From CAZQFV01 sp964613665 (GTDB lineage Bacteria; Chloroflexota; Chloroflexia; DTKN01), in the NCBI GenBank assembly GCA_964613665.1, contig CAZTIG010000013.1:18592-82591 (forward strand): a stretch of DNA of 64,000 nucleotides. The letters run 5' to 3'. Of this stretch, positions 41,778-50,841 are shown piece by piece. The notes under the pieces were generated by a model. It was not told the origin of the DNA, searched no databases, and saw nothing but the letters and a program-made list of their open reading frames with translations. Position 1 is the first letter of the stretch. Every line of letters starts with the position of its first letter. A program made the translations under genes and the position numbers.

Positions 41778-42839
41778 ATGGCCACTCCTTGGGCACGCTT
41801 CAAACAAGCCGCTCGCCTGGAAGAGCCTGACCCGGTGCCGGTGGCGCTGATCGTCGACAGCCCCTGGCTGCCGGGCTATGCCGGTGTGGACACGCGCGAC
41901 TACTTCCTCCTCCCGGAGCGTTGGCTGGAGATCAACCTCGGGCTGCTGGATCGCTTCCCGGAGGCGGCGTGGATCCCCGGCTTCTGGATCGAGTACGGCA
42001 TGGCCGCCGAACCGTCGGCCTTTGGTGCCCGCCTGCACTTTTACGCGGACCGGCCCCCCTCGATCGAGCCGGTGGTGACCGACCTGGCCCACTGGGCCGA
42101 GGTCCAGCCGATCGACCCGCAGCACGATGGTCTGATGCCGCTGGTGCTGCGGCTGTATCAGCTGATGGAGGAGCGGCTGCGGGCACAAGGGCTGGGCATC
42201 CGCATGGTCTGTGCCCGCGGTCCGATGACGGTGGCCTCCTGGGTGATGGGTACTATGCCGCTGATGCTGGGCGTAGCCATGGAGCCAGCTCTGGTCTCTC
42301 GACTGCTGGAGACGCTGACCACCTCGATCATCCGCTGGCTGCATGCCCAGTTGGGCACCCTCCACGAGCCAGAGGGCATCATGCTGCTCGACGACATCGT
42401 GGGCATGGTCTCCCGCCAGCAGTACGAGACCCTGATCCACCCCTGCATGCGGCGCATCTTTGACGAGTTCACGGGCCTCGTGCGCATCTACCACAACGAC
42501 ACGCCCTGTCCACACCTTCTGGCCAGCCTGGCCGAGGCCGGCTTCGATGTCCTGAATTTCAGCCACGAGACCGACATCGCTGCAGTCAAGGCCCAGGTGG
42601 GACACCAGGTGGCGGTGATGGGCAACGTTCCCCCCCTGGACGTCGGGGTGCGCGGGACGCCTGCCGATGTCAGCCGCTGGGCTTGCGAATGCCTGGAGAA
42701 GGGTGCCCCGGGCGGTGGGATGATCCTCTCCTTCGGCGGCGGTGTATCGCCGGGAACCCCTGCTGAAAACATCGACGCGCTGCTGGCGGCGCCGCGTCGG
42801 TGGTCCGCTGGTCGTCGGCCTGGCGAGGAGGTCAGATGA
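41778..42839 (+). CDS. Uroporphyrinogen decarboxylase-family protein (URO-D fold)
   Basis: A 353-residue protein of the URO-D/methyltransferase superfamily (PF01208), as seen from 'CARGPMTVASWVMGTMPLML', 'LLDDIVGMVSRQQYETLIHP', 'RIYHNDTPCPHLLASLAEAG', 'FDVLNFSHETDI' and 'GNVPPLDVGVRGTP'. It lacks the N-terminal Arg motif of true HemE, so heme synthesis is unlikely. Relatives include corrinoid-linked methyltransferases (MtaA/CmuA) and many uncharacterised proteins in sugar loci. AAGGAGGGA precedes the start; its stop overlaps uxaC. Confidence 0.75.
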   Translation: MATPWARFKQAARLEEPDPVPVALIVDSPWLPGYAGVDTRDYFLLPERWLEINLGLLDRFPEAAWIPGFWIEYGMAAEPSAFGARLHFYADRPPSIEPVVTDLAHWAEVQPIDPQHDGLMPLVLRLYQLMEERLRAQGLGIRMVCARGPMTVASWVMGTMPLMLGVAMEPALVSRLLETLTTSIIRWLHAQLGTLHEPEGIMLLDDIVGMVSRQQYETLIHPCMRRIFDEFTGLVRIYHNDTPCPHLLASLAEAGFDVLNFSHETDIAAVKAQVGHQVAVMGNVPPLDVGVRGTPADVSRWACECLEKGAPGGGMILSFGGGVSPGTPAENIDALLAAPRRWSAGRRPGEEVR

Positions 42840-44275
42840 GCACCCGATGGTATCTTCCGGCCGACCGGTTCTTCTCCTCGGATCCAACCCAGCGGAGCCT
42901 CGCCCGGGAGCTGTATGCAGCGGTCGCCGGCCTCCCGCTGGTCTGCCCCCACGGCCACGTCGACCCGCGCCTCTTCGTCGACGAGCAGGCCACCCTGGGT
43001 ACCCCGGCCGATCTCCTCATCATACCCGACCACTACGTCTACCGCATGCTTTACTCCCAGGGCATCCCCATGGAGGCCCTCGGCGTGCCCCGTCTCGACG
43101 GCGGCCCCGTCGAGCAGGACCACCGCAAGATCTGGCAGACCTTTGCCGACCACTTCCACCTCTTTCGCGGCACACCCAGCGGCGCATGGCTGGCCCACGA
43201 GTTGCGCGAGGTGTTCGGGATCGAGGAGAAGCTGAACAGCGCGACAGCGCAGCACATCTACGATGTCCTGGAGGCCCGGCTCTCCGCGCCCGCGTACCGG
43301 CCGCGGGCCCTCTTCGAACGGTTCAACATCGAGGTCCTGGCCACTACCGATGCGGCCACCGACTCGCTCCTGCACCACCAAGTCATCCGCGCCTCTGGTT
43401 GGAAGGGGGACATTCGCCCCACCTTTCGCCCTGACGCGGTCGTCAACCTGCTCGCGCCGGGGTGGCCGAATACCGCCGAGGCCTTGGGCCAGGCCAGCGG
43501 CATCACCGTGAGCTCTTACCGGTCCTTCATCCAGGCCCTGGAGCAGCGCCGGGCCTTCTTCAAGTCGATGGGCGCGACGGCCACCGACCACGCCGCCGAA
43601 TCGGCCTACACAGCCGAGCTGGATCCGGCCCAGGCCGAGGACATCTTGCAGCGGGCCCTGACCGGCCGGGCTACGCCGGAAGATGCTCGCCGCTTCACGG
43701 GGCACATGCTGATGGAGTTCGCCCGGATGAGCATCGAGGACGGCCTGGTGATGCAGCTCCACATCGGCTCGGTGCGTAACCACAACGCCGCTGTCTTCGA
43801 CCGCTTTGGCCTCGACCGGGGCTGCGACATCCCTACCAGGGGTGAGTTCACGCACGACCTACGCCCGCTGCTGAACAAGTACGGCAACGATCCGCGTCTG
43901 ACCCTGATCCTCTTCACCCTGGACGAGTCGACCTACTCCCGTGAGTTGGCCCCGTTGGCCGGTCACTACCCGGCACTCCGCCTGGGACCGCCGTGGTGGT
44001 TCCACGATAGCCTCAACGGGATCGCCCGCTACCTGGATCGGGTGATGGAGACGGCCGGCCTGCACAACACGGCCGGCTTCAACGACGACACGCGAGCCTT
44101 TCCCTCCATCCCGGCCCGCCACGACCTGTGGCGGCGCGCCAGCGCCAATTGGGTGGCCGGCCTGGTCGCCCGCGGCGTCGTCGACATGGAGGACGCCCAC
44201 GAGATGGTCCACGATCTGGCCTATCGCCTGGCCCGGCGGACCTACAGACTGGACTTGCAGGGGGAGGAACGATGA
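42836..44275 (+). CDS. uxaC: Glucuronate/galacturonate isomerase
   Basis: A 479-residue amidohydrolase-fold isomerase that converts D-galacturonate to D-tagaturonate (and glucuronate to fructuronate). It has 'VCPHGHVDPRLFVDEQ' (His39, His41), 'PSGAWLAHELREVFGI', 'NIEVLATTDAATDSL', 'SVRNHNAAVFDRFGLDRGCD' and 'NDDTRAFPSIPARHDLWRR'. AGGAGG lies 5 nt before ATG 42836, which overlaps the preceding stop. It begins the saturated-galacturonate branch together with uxaE at 45340. Confidence 0.95.
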   Translation: MSTRWYLPADRFFSSDPTQRSLARELYAAVAGLPLVCPHGHVDPRLFVDEQATLGTPADLLIIPDHYVYRMLYSQGIPMEALGVPRLDGGPVEQDHRKIWQTFADHFHLFRGTPSGAWLAHELREVFGIEEKLNSATAQHIYDVLEARLSAPAYRPRALFERFNIEVLATTDAATDSLLHHQVIRASGWKGDIRPTFRPDAVVNLLAPGWPNTAEALGQASGITVSSYRSFIQALEQRRAFFKSMGATATDHAAESAYTAELDPAQAEDILQRALTGRATPEDARRFTGHMLMEFARMSIEDGLVMQLHIGSVRNHNAAVFDRFGLDRGCDIPTRGEFTHDLRPLLNKYGNDPRLTLILFTLDESTYSRELAPLAGHYPALRLGPPWWFHDSLNGIARYLDRVMETAGLHNTAGFNDDTRAFPSIPARHDLWRRASANWVAGLVARGVVDMEDAHEMVHDLAYRLARRTYRLDLQGEER

Positions 44276-45327
44276 GAGCTGGAATCCTCTATGGCGATCG
44301 CGACATCCGCCTCGGCCAGGCCCCCGATCCGCGCATCGGGCCGCAGGAGGTACTTGTCTCGGCCGCCTGCGCCGGCATCTGCGGCACCGACTTGCACATC
44401 TACCGCGGCGAGTTCCACGGGCGGGTCCGCTATCCGGCCATCCTGGGACACGAGTTCGGCGGAGTCGTCGCGGAGGTGGGTCGGGATGTCCACGGCCTGC
44501 ACGTGGGCAACCGCGTCGTGGTCGACCCCATCATCCCCTGCCGCAGTTGTCCGGCCTGTCTGGCCGGTCAGCTCAATGCCTGCCGCACGCTGAAGCTGCT
44601 GGGGATCGACCTGCCTGGCGGGTTCGCCCAGTACGTCGCCGTGCCGTACGATCGTATCCTGCTGCTGCCGGAAAGCATCCCCATGGCCCACGCGCCCATG
44701 GTCGAGCTCTACGGGATCGGGCACCACGTCCTGCAGCGCGGGCAAGTCCAGCCGGGGGAAAGCGTGGCCATCCTGGGTGCCGGCAAGGTGGGCCTGTCCG
44801 TGCTCGACGTCCTCTGCCACGGCACGGCGGCGGCCCTGGCCATCTGCAGCGACGTCCATCCCTTTCGCCTGGAGCTGGCCCGCCGGCTGGGTGCAGCCCA
44901 CACGATCGACGTCACCCGCGAGGATGCGGTCGCGCGCGTCTTGGAGATCACGCGGGGCGCTGGCGTGGACTGTGTTGTCGAGGCCGTCGGCCACTACCGC
45001 GAGATCGAGGGCCAGGAGTCGCCATTGGGCCAGGCGGTGCGCATGATCCGGCCTGGCGGGCGCATCGTCACGGTCGGGTTGGGCGAGCAGTTGTCGCCGG
45101 TGCACTTCAAGACGCTCGTGCTCAAAGAGGCCCGGATAATCGCCTCGCGGGTGACGCTGGGCGAGTTCCCGCGGGCCATCTACCTGCTGTCACAGGGACT
45201 GCTGCACCCCGAGGTGCTGATCACCGATCAGCTCCCCATGGCTGCGGTGACGGCGGCCTTTGAGAAGGTAGACCGTGACGATCCCGAAACGCTCAAGATC
45301 GTGCTGGATGTACAGGGATTGGACTGA
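44272..45327 (+). CDS. Zinc-dependent medium-chain alcohol dehydrogenase
   Basis: A 351-residue MDR protein. Catalytic-zinc residues are in 'GICGTDLHIYRGEFHGRV' and 'ILGHEFGG'. The structural-zinc Cys set is 'CRSCPACLAGQLNAC'. The cofactor motif is 'AILGAGKVGLSVLDVL'. It resembles sorbitol/threonine dehydrogenases. The gene is wedged between uxaC and uxaE with a 4-bp overlap, so a keto-uronate or aldonate substrate (tagaturonate/altronate, galactonate) is plausible but not proved. Confidence 0.85.
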   Translation: MRAGILYGDRDIRLGQAPDPRIGPQEVLVSAACAGICGTDLHIYRGEFHGRVRYPAILGHEFGGVVAEVGRDVHGLHVGNRVVVDPIIPCRSCPACLAGQLNACRTLKLLGIDLPGGFAQYVAVPYDRILLLPESIPMAHAPMVELYGIGHHVLQRGQVQPGESVAILGAGKVGLSVLDVLCHGTAAALAICSDVHPFRLELARRLGAAHTIDVTREDAVARVLEITRGAGVDCVVEAVGHYREIEGQESPLGQAVRMIRPGGRIVTVGLGEQLSPVHFKTLVLKEARIIASRVTLGEFPRAIYLLSQGLLHPEVLITDQLPMAAVTAAFEKVDRDDPETLKIVLDVQGLD

Positions 45328-45339
45328 GAAGGGCTGACG

Positions 45340-46773
45340 ATGGACTCGACACAGAGCGGGCTGTCCGCATATCATGGTTCGATGACCCAGACTGAGAACA
45401 GCACCTTCTTCCTGACCAAGCGGGACGATGGCAGCAGGTTCCTCGGCGTCCTCGGCCAGGCCGCCGGCTTCAGCGGTGAACGCCAGGGCCAGCTCCTGGT
45501 CTGTCCACTCAGCGCTGCCAACGCTGCCGCTCTGCGCGCGCGGTGCGCTTGGCTGCGCCCTGTGCCGCTGGGGATGCAGACGTCCGCCGGTCTCGGCGAC
45601 CGGCTGGGTCTGGCCACTCCCGGCCACGCCCGGGCCGCGCGGCGTTTTCCGGCGATCGCGCCGCTCTTTGCCCAGCAGTCGGTGCGCGAGAATGACCGCA
45701 GCGGACGCACGCCGCAGCAGGTCCTGGACGACGCCATGTGGGGCCTCTTCCAGGAAGGCTGGCGTGGGGACTGGGGCGCCGATGCCGACCACCTGAAGAC
45801 GACCGCCCAGATGGACGCTTTCATCGACGCTGGCTACACACTGTTCACCATCGACCCGGGCGAGCACGTCGACAGCACGGCCGGCTCCGCCCCGTCCTCC
45901 GCGATCGAGGCCCGCGTGGACGCCCTGCCGTGGGGGACGCTCGAGGACACGGCCCAGGACATGGCTGCCCGCTACCTCGGCCGGCCCATGGATCTGGGAG
46001 ACTCTATCCTGCGCTGGGATCGGGAGACGCTGTGGCGGGCTGCGGCCAAATACGGCCGGGCCGTCGCCCACACCGTCCGCATGTACCGTCACCTGGCCGG
46101 CCGCCTGGCCGCCAGCGACTTTCAACTGGAGGTCTCGGTGGATGAAACCGAGACACCCACCACGCCGGCCGAGCATTGCTACATCGGCAGCGAGCTGCGC
46201 CGGCTAGGAGTGCGCTGGGTCAGCCTGGCACCTCGCTTCGTCGGTCGCTTCGAAAAAGGGGTCGACTACATCGGGGACCTGGACGTCTTGGCCCGCGAGC
46301 TGGCCAGCCACGCCGCCGTGGCCCGGGCGCTGGGGCCGTACAAGCTGAGCCTGCACTCGGGCTCGGACAAGTTCAGCATCTACTCCCTAGCCACCCACCA
46401 CACCATGGGGCTGGTCCACCTCAAGACGGCCGGTACAAGCTACCTGGAGGCACTGCGGACCGTTGCCCAGATCGAGCCGGCCCTTTTCCGCGCCATCCTA
46501 TCCCTGGCTCGCCAGCGCTATGAACAGGACCGGGCCACCTACCACGTCTCGGCTCGGCTGGCCCGGGTTCCGCCGGCAGAAGCCCTCTCCGACGGGGAGT
46601 TGCCCACACTGCTGGACCAGTTCGACCCCCGGCAGGTGCTGCACGTGACCTTCGGCAGCGTGCTCGGCCAGTTCCACGATCAGCTGCTGGCGACCCTCCG
46701 TGAACACCAGGAGCGCTACACTAGCCTCCTGGAGGATCACTTTGTCCACCATCTGGCTCTCTTCTGCAGATAG
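45340..46773 (+). CDS. uxaE: Tagaturonate epimerase
   Basis: A 477-residue protein matching UxaE, which epimerises D-tagaturonate to D-fructuronate. The diagnostic parts are 'VSVDETETPTTPAEHCYIGS', 'RLGVRWVSLAPRFVGRFEKG', 'VDYIGDLDVLARELASH' and 'LGPYKLSLHSGSDKFSIYSL'. UxaE was described in Thermotoga, where it replaces the tagaturonate reductase/altronate dehydratase route. No uxaA or uxaB is seen here, so this locus also uses the epimerase route. An alternative start is ATG 45382. Confidence 0.92.
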   Translation: MDSTQSGLSAYHGSMTQTENSTFFLTKRDDGSRFLGVLGQAAGFSGERQGQLLVCPLSAANAAALRARCAWLRPVPLGMQTSAGLGDRLGLATPGHARAARRFPAIAPLFAQQSVRENDRSGRTPQQVLDDAMWGLFQEGWRGDWGADADHLKTTAQMDAFIDAGYTLFTIDPGEHVDSTAGSAPSSAIEARVDALPWGTLEDTAQDMAARYLGRPMDLGDSILRWDRETLWRAAAKYGRAVAHTVRMYRHLAGRLAASDFQLEVSVDETETPTTPAEHCYIGSELRRLGVRWVSLAPRFVGRFEKGVDYIGDLDVLARELASHAAVARALGPYKLSLHSGSDKFSIYSLATHHTMGLVHLKTAGTSYLEALRTVAQIEPALFRAILSLARQRYEQDRATYHVSARLARVPPAEALSDGELPTLLDQFDPRQVLHVTFGSVLGQFHDQLLATLREHQERYTSLLEDHFVHHLALFCR

Positions 46774-46788
46774 AAAGGAGCAACGGGG

Positions 46789-47691
46789 ATGACGACTGCC
46801 ATCACCAAAGCGATCATCCCGGCAGCCGGCCTGGGCACCCGGCTGCTGCCGGCAACGAAATCCCAGCCCAAGGAGATGCTGCCGGTGGGCCGCAAGCCGG
46901 CCATCCAGTACGTCGTGGAGGAGCTGCAGACAGCCGGCCTGCAGCAGATCCTGATCGTCACCGGAAGCCGTAAGCGGGCCATCGAGGACCATTTCGACGC
47001 CGACCCGGCGCTGATCTCCGAGCTGCAGCAGGCCGGCAACGAAACGGCCCTGGCCGACCTGGCCTTTCTCGCCGACGCCTGCCGCTTCTTCTACACCCGC
47101 CAGAGCGTGCCGCGCGGGCTGGGCCACGCCGTCCTGCTCGGCGCCGACTTTGCCGATGGCCAGGACGTCGTCGTCGCTCTGGGGGATTCTCTGATCGCCG
47201 CCGCGAACCCTGCTGCCCCTCTGCAGGCCATGGTCCAGGCCCACCGCCGCCTCGGAGCAGCAGCCGTGATCGCCGTGGAACGGGTCCCAATCGAGGACAC
47301 CTTCCGCTACGGTATCGTGCGCATCGACGGCGCGGAGCCTCCGGTTGGCGAGCCGGTGGCGGTGCTCGACCTCGTCGAAAAGCCCCCCGTGGGTACGGCT
47401 CCCAGCCAGCTTGCCATCGCCGCGCGCTACGTCTTCGGCCCGGCTATCTTCGAGGCTCTCGCGCGGACGCTGCCCGACAAGCGGGACGAGATCCAGCTCA
47501 CCGACGCGGTCCGGCTGCTCATCCAGATGGGCCAGCCCGTCTACGCCTGGACGTTGCCCGCCGACGCACGTCGCTACGACGTCGGCAACTTCGAGAGCTA
47601 CTTCCGTACCTTTATCGACTTTGCGCTGAGCGATGAACGCTACGGATACCTGGTGCGGCAATACATCAAGGCCAAAGCCTATGAGCTGTAG
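46789..47691 (+). CDS. galU: UTP-glucose-1-phosphate uridylyltransferase (GalU-like)
   Basis: A 300-residue nucleotidyltransferase that makes UDP-glucose from UTP and glucose-1-phosphate. It has 'AIIPAAGLGTRLLPATKSQP', 'KEMLPVGRKPAIQYVVEEL', 'GLGHAVLLGADF' and 'KRDEIQLTDAVRLLI'. Length and motifs are standard. The next gene, overlapping by 11 bp, is a GHMP kinase, so this copy may act on another sugar-1-phosphate made by that kinase. AAAGGAG precedes the start. Confidence 0.9.
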   Translation: MTTAITKAIIPAAGLGTRLLPATKSQPKEMLPVGRKPAIQYVVEELQTAGLQQILIVTGSRKRAIEDHFDADPALISELQQAGNETALADLAFLADACRFFYTRQSVPRGLGHAVLLGADFADGQDVVVALGDSLIAAANPAAPLQAMVQAHRRLGAAAVIAVERVPIEDTFRYGIVRIDGAEPPVGEPVAVLDLVEKPPVGTAPSQLAIAARYVFGPAIFEALARTLPDKRDEIQLTDAVRLLIQMGQPVYAWTLPADARRYDVGNFESYFRTFIDFALSDERYGYLVRQYIKAKAYEL

Positions 47692-48706
47692 AGAGCTGGT
47701 CTGTTCGGCTCCCGGCCGTGCCGGGATCATCGGCAACCCGACCGACATGTACGGCGGGGCCGTGCTTTCGTGCTCGGTCAACATGCGGGCGCGCGTCAGG
47801 GTCGCCACGGCGCCCGATCTCGTCCTGGCGACGGGTGGGCAGACGTGCCGCATCGGCGGATGGGAGGACCTGCGCCCGCGGGGAGATGCGTTTGACCTAG
47901 CCCGGGCCGTGCTCGACTCCATGCGCCTGCCCCCGCTGTCGTGCCGCATCACCTACGAGAGCGCCATCCCGCTGCGCAGTGGGCTGGCCGGATCCACTGC
48001 GCTGCTGGTCGCCATTGTCAAGGCGCTGCTGGCCTGGCAAGGCCAGTACCCCCATGCCTACGATCTGGCCGAGCGATGCCGCTACATTGAGCTGAACTAC
48101 TTGCGCGTCGTCTGTGGGTACCAGGATGCCTACATGGCTGCCTTTGGGGGCCTGAACTACATGGACTTTCGCGGGAAGCAGTTCTACCGCGAGGCAGAGG
48201 CCGAGCTCTTTGCCACGATCGAGCCCCTGGCCTCCTACGTCACCGATCTGCCTCTGGTCCTGGCCTATACCGGCGTGCAGCACTCTTCCGGCGAGGTACA
48301 CAAACCGCTGCGGGAGCGCTGGCTGGAAGGGGACGTGCCCGTGGTGGAAGGGTACAAGCGGATCACCGACCTGGCCTGTCTGGGCAAGAAGGCGCTCCTC
48401 CTGCGCGACTGGCCCACCTTGGGGCGGCTCATGAACGAGAACCATGCCATCCAGCGCGACCTGGGCGGCTCTGGAGAGCAGAATGAGCGCCTGATCGAGG
48501 CGGCCTTGCGGGCCGGTGCGCTGGGGGCCAAGCTGGCCGGGGCCGGCCACGGTGGCACGATCATCGCCCTCTGGCCGTGGTCGGATGCCGCGCCGCTGGA
48601 AGCGGCTCTCTACGGGGCCGGAGCATCGGCCCTTTACCGCCTGCAGATCGAGCCGGGGGCCATCATCGAGGTCGATCGCCGCCTCGAGGAGGGAAACGAT
48701 GGATGA
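47681..48706 (+). CDS. GHMP-family sugar kinase (uronokinase candidate)
   Basis: A 341-residue kinase. Motif 1 is 'CSAPGRAGIIGNPTDMYGG', motif 2 (ATP loop) 'PLRSGLAGSTALLVAI' and motif 3 'GAKLAGAGHGGTIIAL'. Members phosphorylate the anomeric carbon of galactose, galacturonate, glucuronate or fucose, among others. The 'GNPTD.YGG' form of motif 1 resembles glucurono- and galacturonokinases more than galactokinases (pattern judgement). Overlap with galU suggests a kinase-plus-pyrophosphorylase pair. The start at 47681 excludes an upstream extension lying inside galU. Confidence 0.8.
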   Translation: MSCRELVCSAPGRAGIIGNPTDMYGGAVLSCSVNMRARVRVATAPDLVLATGGQTCRIGGWEDLRPRGDAFDLARAVLDSMRLPPLSCRITYESAIPLRSGLAGSTALLVAIVKALLAWQGQYPHAYDLAERCRYIELNYLRVVCGYQDAYMAAFGGLNYMDFRGKQFYREAEAELFATIEPLASYVTDLPLVLAYTGVQHSSGEVHKPLRERWLEGDVPVVEGYKRITDLACLGKKALLLRDWPTLGRLMNENHAIQRDLGGSGEQNERLIEAALRAGALGAKLAGAGHGGTIIALWPWSDAAPLEAALYGAGASALYRLQIEPGAIIEVDRRLEEGNDG

Positions 48707-49532
48707 GGAATACCTGCGCAGCCTCTTCAGCCTCTCCGGCCAGGTGGCCGTCGTCACCGGCGGTGGCGGCATCCTGTGTGGGGCGATGAGCCGGGCCCTG
48801 GCCCGGGCCGGTGCCCAGGTGGCCGTCCTGGACCTGCGCCTGGAGGCGGCCCAGCAGGTTGTGAGCGAGATCGAGTCTGCCGGGGGCCAGGGGCTGGCCC
48901 TGGCCGCCGACGTGCTGGATCGGCCCAGCATCGAGGCCGCCGCCGGCCGCGTTCTCAACACCTTTGGCCGGGTGGACATCCTCATCAACGGGGCCGGAGG
49001 CAACAAGCCCGCGGCGACCACCGATGCCGGTCACTCCTTCTTCGACCTGCCTCCGGAGGCCATCCGCTGGGTACTGGACCTCAACCTGCTCAGTACACTG
49101 CTTTGCAGCCAGGTTTTCGGCCGGCTGATGGTGGAGCGTGGCGCCGGGGTGATCCTGAACATCTCCTCCATGAATGCCTTCCGGCCCCTGACGCGGGTCC
49201 CGGCCTACTCGGCGGCCAAGGCCGCCGTCAGCAACTTTACCCGCTGGCTGGCCGTGCACATGGCCCAGGAGTACTCCCCGCGCATCCGCGTCAACGCCAT
49301 CGCTCCCGGCTTTTTCCTGACGGCGCAGAACCGCTTCCTGCTGACCGACGAGCACTCCGGGGAATGGACTCCCCGCGGGCAGGCCATCCTCTCTCACACG
49401 CCGCTGGGACGTTTCGGTGACCCGGAAGACCTCCTGGGCACGGTGATCTGGCTCCTCTCGCCGGCCGCGCGCTTTGTCACCGGCGTCGTCGTGCCCGTCG
49501 ACGGTGGGTTCTCCGCCTACAGTGGGGTGTGA
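48699..49532 (+). CDS. uxuB: Fructuronate reductase / mannonate oxidoreductase, SDR type
   Basis: A 277-residue SDR that reduces D-fructuronate to D-mannonate. It matches the SDR-type UxuB (Bacillus YjmF) in 'NGAGGNKPAATTDAG', 'FFDLPPEAIRWVLDLNLLST', 'ILNISSMNAFRPLTRVPAYS', 'NFTRWLAVHMAQ', 'NAIAPGFFLTAQNRFLL', 'HTPLGRFGDPEDLLG' and the end 'VPVDGGFSAYSGV'. It is unrelated to the long-chain UxuB of E. coli. GAGGAGGGA precedes ATG 48699, which overlaps the kinase gene by 8 bp. Confidence 0.93.
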   Translation: MDEEYLRSLFSLSGQVAVVTGGGGILCGAMSRALARAGAQVAVLDLRLEAAQQVVSEIESAGGQGLALAADVLDRPSIEAAAGRVLNTFGRVDILINGAGGNKPAATTDAGHSFFDLPPEAIRWVLDLNLLSTLLCSQVFGRLMVERGAGVILNISSMNAFRPLTRVPAYSAAKAAVSNFTRWLAVHMAQEYSPRIRVNAIAPGFFLTAQNRFLLTDEHSGEWTPRGQAILSHTPLGRFGDPEDLLGTVIWLLSPAARFVTGVVVPVDGGFSAYSGV

Positions 49533-49533
49533 C

Positions 49534-50784
49534 ATGGAGCTGTTCGGCAAAGGGGATCGCACCGGGTTACTGGATAGCGGCGAGGTCGGCGACCTCCTGG
49601 CTACCGCCCTGGGGCGGGCCGGCCTGGAGGGGCGGCGAGTCCTCGTCATCATCCCCGACGGCACCCGCAGCGGCCCCGTGGACCTCTTCTTCCACCTCTT
49701 CCACGAGCTGCTCGAGGAGCGGGTGGCGGCGCTGGACTATCTTATCGCCCTCGGGACCCACGAGCCGATGGCCGAGGAGGCGATCCGGCGCCGGCTGGGG
49801 GTTACGGCGGAGGAGATGGCCGGGCGCTACGCCAGGGTGCGCGTGTTCAACCACAACTGGCGGGACCCCACAGCCCTGCGCACGCTGGGCGTCATCCCCG
49901 CTCGGGAGATCGAGGCCTTGAGCCAGGGGCTTCTCTCCCTGGACCTTCCTGTCTCCCTGAACAAGATGATTTTCGACTACGACCGGCTCGTCGTCTGCGG
50001 ACCGGTCTTTCCCCACGAGGTGGCCGGCTTCTCGGGCGGCAACAAATACTTCTTTCCCGGCATCTCCGGGCCCGAGGTGATCGACGCCACCCACTGGCTA
50101 GGTGCTCTGGTGACGAACCTGGGCACCATCGGTGTCAAGCAGACGCCGGTGCGGGCCCTGATCGACCGGGCGGCGGCGCTGATCGGGGTGCCCCGCCTGG
50201 GCTGCTGTTTCGTGGTCCGCGACGGCGGCCTGGCCGGCCTATACCTGGGCGAGATGGAGGAAGCCTGGTCGCGGGCCGCAGACCTCTCGGCCCAGGTACA
50301 CGTCGTCTACGTGGAGCGCCCCTTTCGCCAGGTGCTCTCGGTGATGCCGGCGATGTACGACGACCTCTGGACGGCGGCCAAGGGGATGTACAAGCTCGAG
50401 CCGGTGGTCGCTGACGGGGGCGAGGTAGTCATCTACGCGCCGCGCATCAGCGAGATCTCCTACACCCACGGTGCCATCATCGACCGGGTGGGCTACCACG
50501 TCCGCGACTATTTCGTCCGGCAGTGGGATCGCTTCCGACACTATCCGTGGGCCGTGCTGGCCCACTCCACCCACCTGCGCGGCGCCGGCACCTACGAGGC
50601 GGGGGTGGAGCGGCCGCGCATCCGCGTCACGCTGGCCACGGGCATCCCGCGCCGGCGCTGCGAGCAGATCAACCTGGGCTACCGGGACCCGGCCACCGTC
50701 CACCCCGAAGGATGGGCCGGCCGGGAGGAAGAAGGAATTCTGCTGGTGCCCCACGCCGGGGAGGTGTTGTACCGGCTCCGGTAG
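49534..50784 (+). CDS. larA: LarA-family nickel-pincer hydroxyacid racemase/epimerase
   Basis: A 416-residue member of the LarA (DUF2088) family. Family-critical residues are all visible: Asp42 and Arg45 in 'IIPDGTRSGP', His76 in 'GTHEP', His161 and Lys171 in 'PHEVAGFSGGNK', and His187 in 'IDATHWLG'. The spacing His161/Lys171/His187 equals His174/Lys184/His200 of Lactobacillus LarA, where the Lys carries the nickel-pincer cofactor. Characterised homologues racemise lactate and malate, and one epimerises D-gluconate at C2. It starts 1 bp after uxuB, whose product is D-mannonate, the C2 epimer of D-gluconate. No larB/C/E is in the window. Confidence 0.85.
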   Translation: MELFGKGDRTGLLDSGEVGDLLATALGRAGLEGRRVLVIIPDGTRSGPVDLFFHLFHELLEERVAALDYLIALGTHEPMAEEAIRRRLGVTAEEMAGRYARVRVFNHNWRDPTALRTLGVIPAREIEALSQGLLSLDLPVSLNKMIFDYDRLVVCGPVFPHEVAGFSGGNKYFFPGISGPEVIDATHWLGALVTNLGTIGVKQTPVRALIDRAAALIGVPRLGCCFVVRDGGLAGLYLGEMEEAWSRAADLSAQVHVVYVERPFRQVLSVMPAMYDDLWTAAKGMYKLEPVVADGGEVVIYAPRISEISYTHGAIIDRVGYHVRDYFVRQWDRFRHYPWAVLAHSTHLRGAGTYEAGVERPRIRVTLATGIPRRRCEQINLGYRDPATVHPEGWAGREEEGILLVPHAGEVLYRLR

Positions 50785-50841
50785 GGATGGCCGGCGTGGC
50801 TGCCTGCCGGGAAGCGTACTGTCGCAATCGCAGGAGGAGAG

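Noticed and set aside
39065..41803. A 912-codon open frame opposite the AKR and Gfo/Idh genes
   Set aside because: Same reasons: shadow composition and overlap with strongly supported genes on the other strand.
41778..42839. URO-D-like gene as hemE
   Set aside because: The N-terminal substrate-binding Arg motif of HemE is missing and the context is uronate catabolism.
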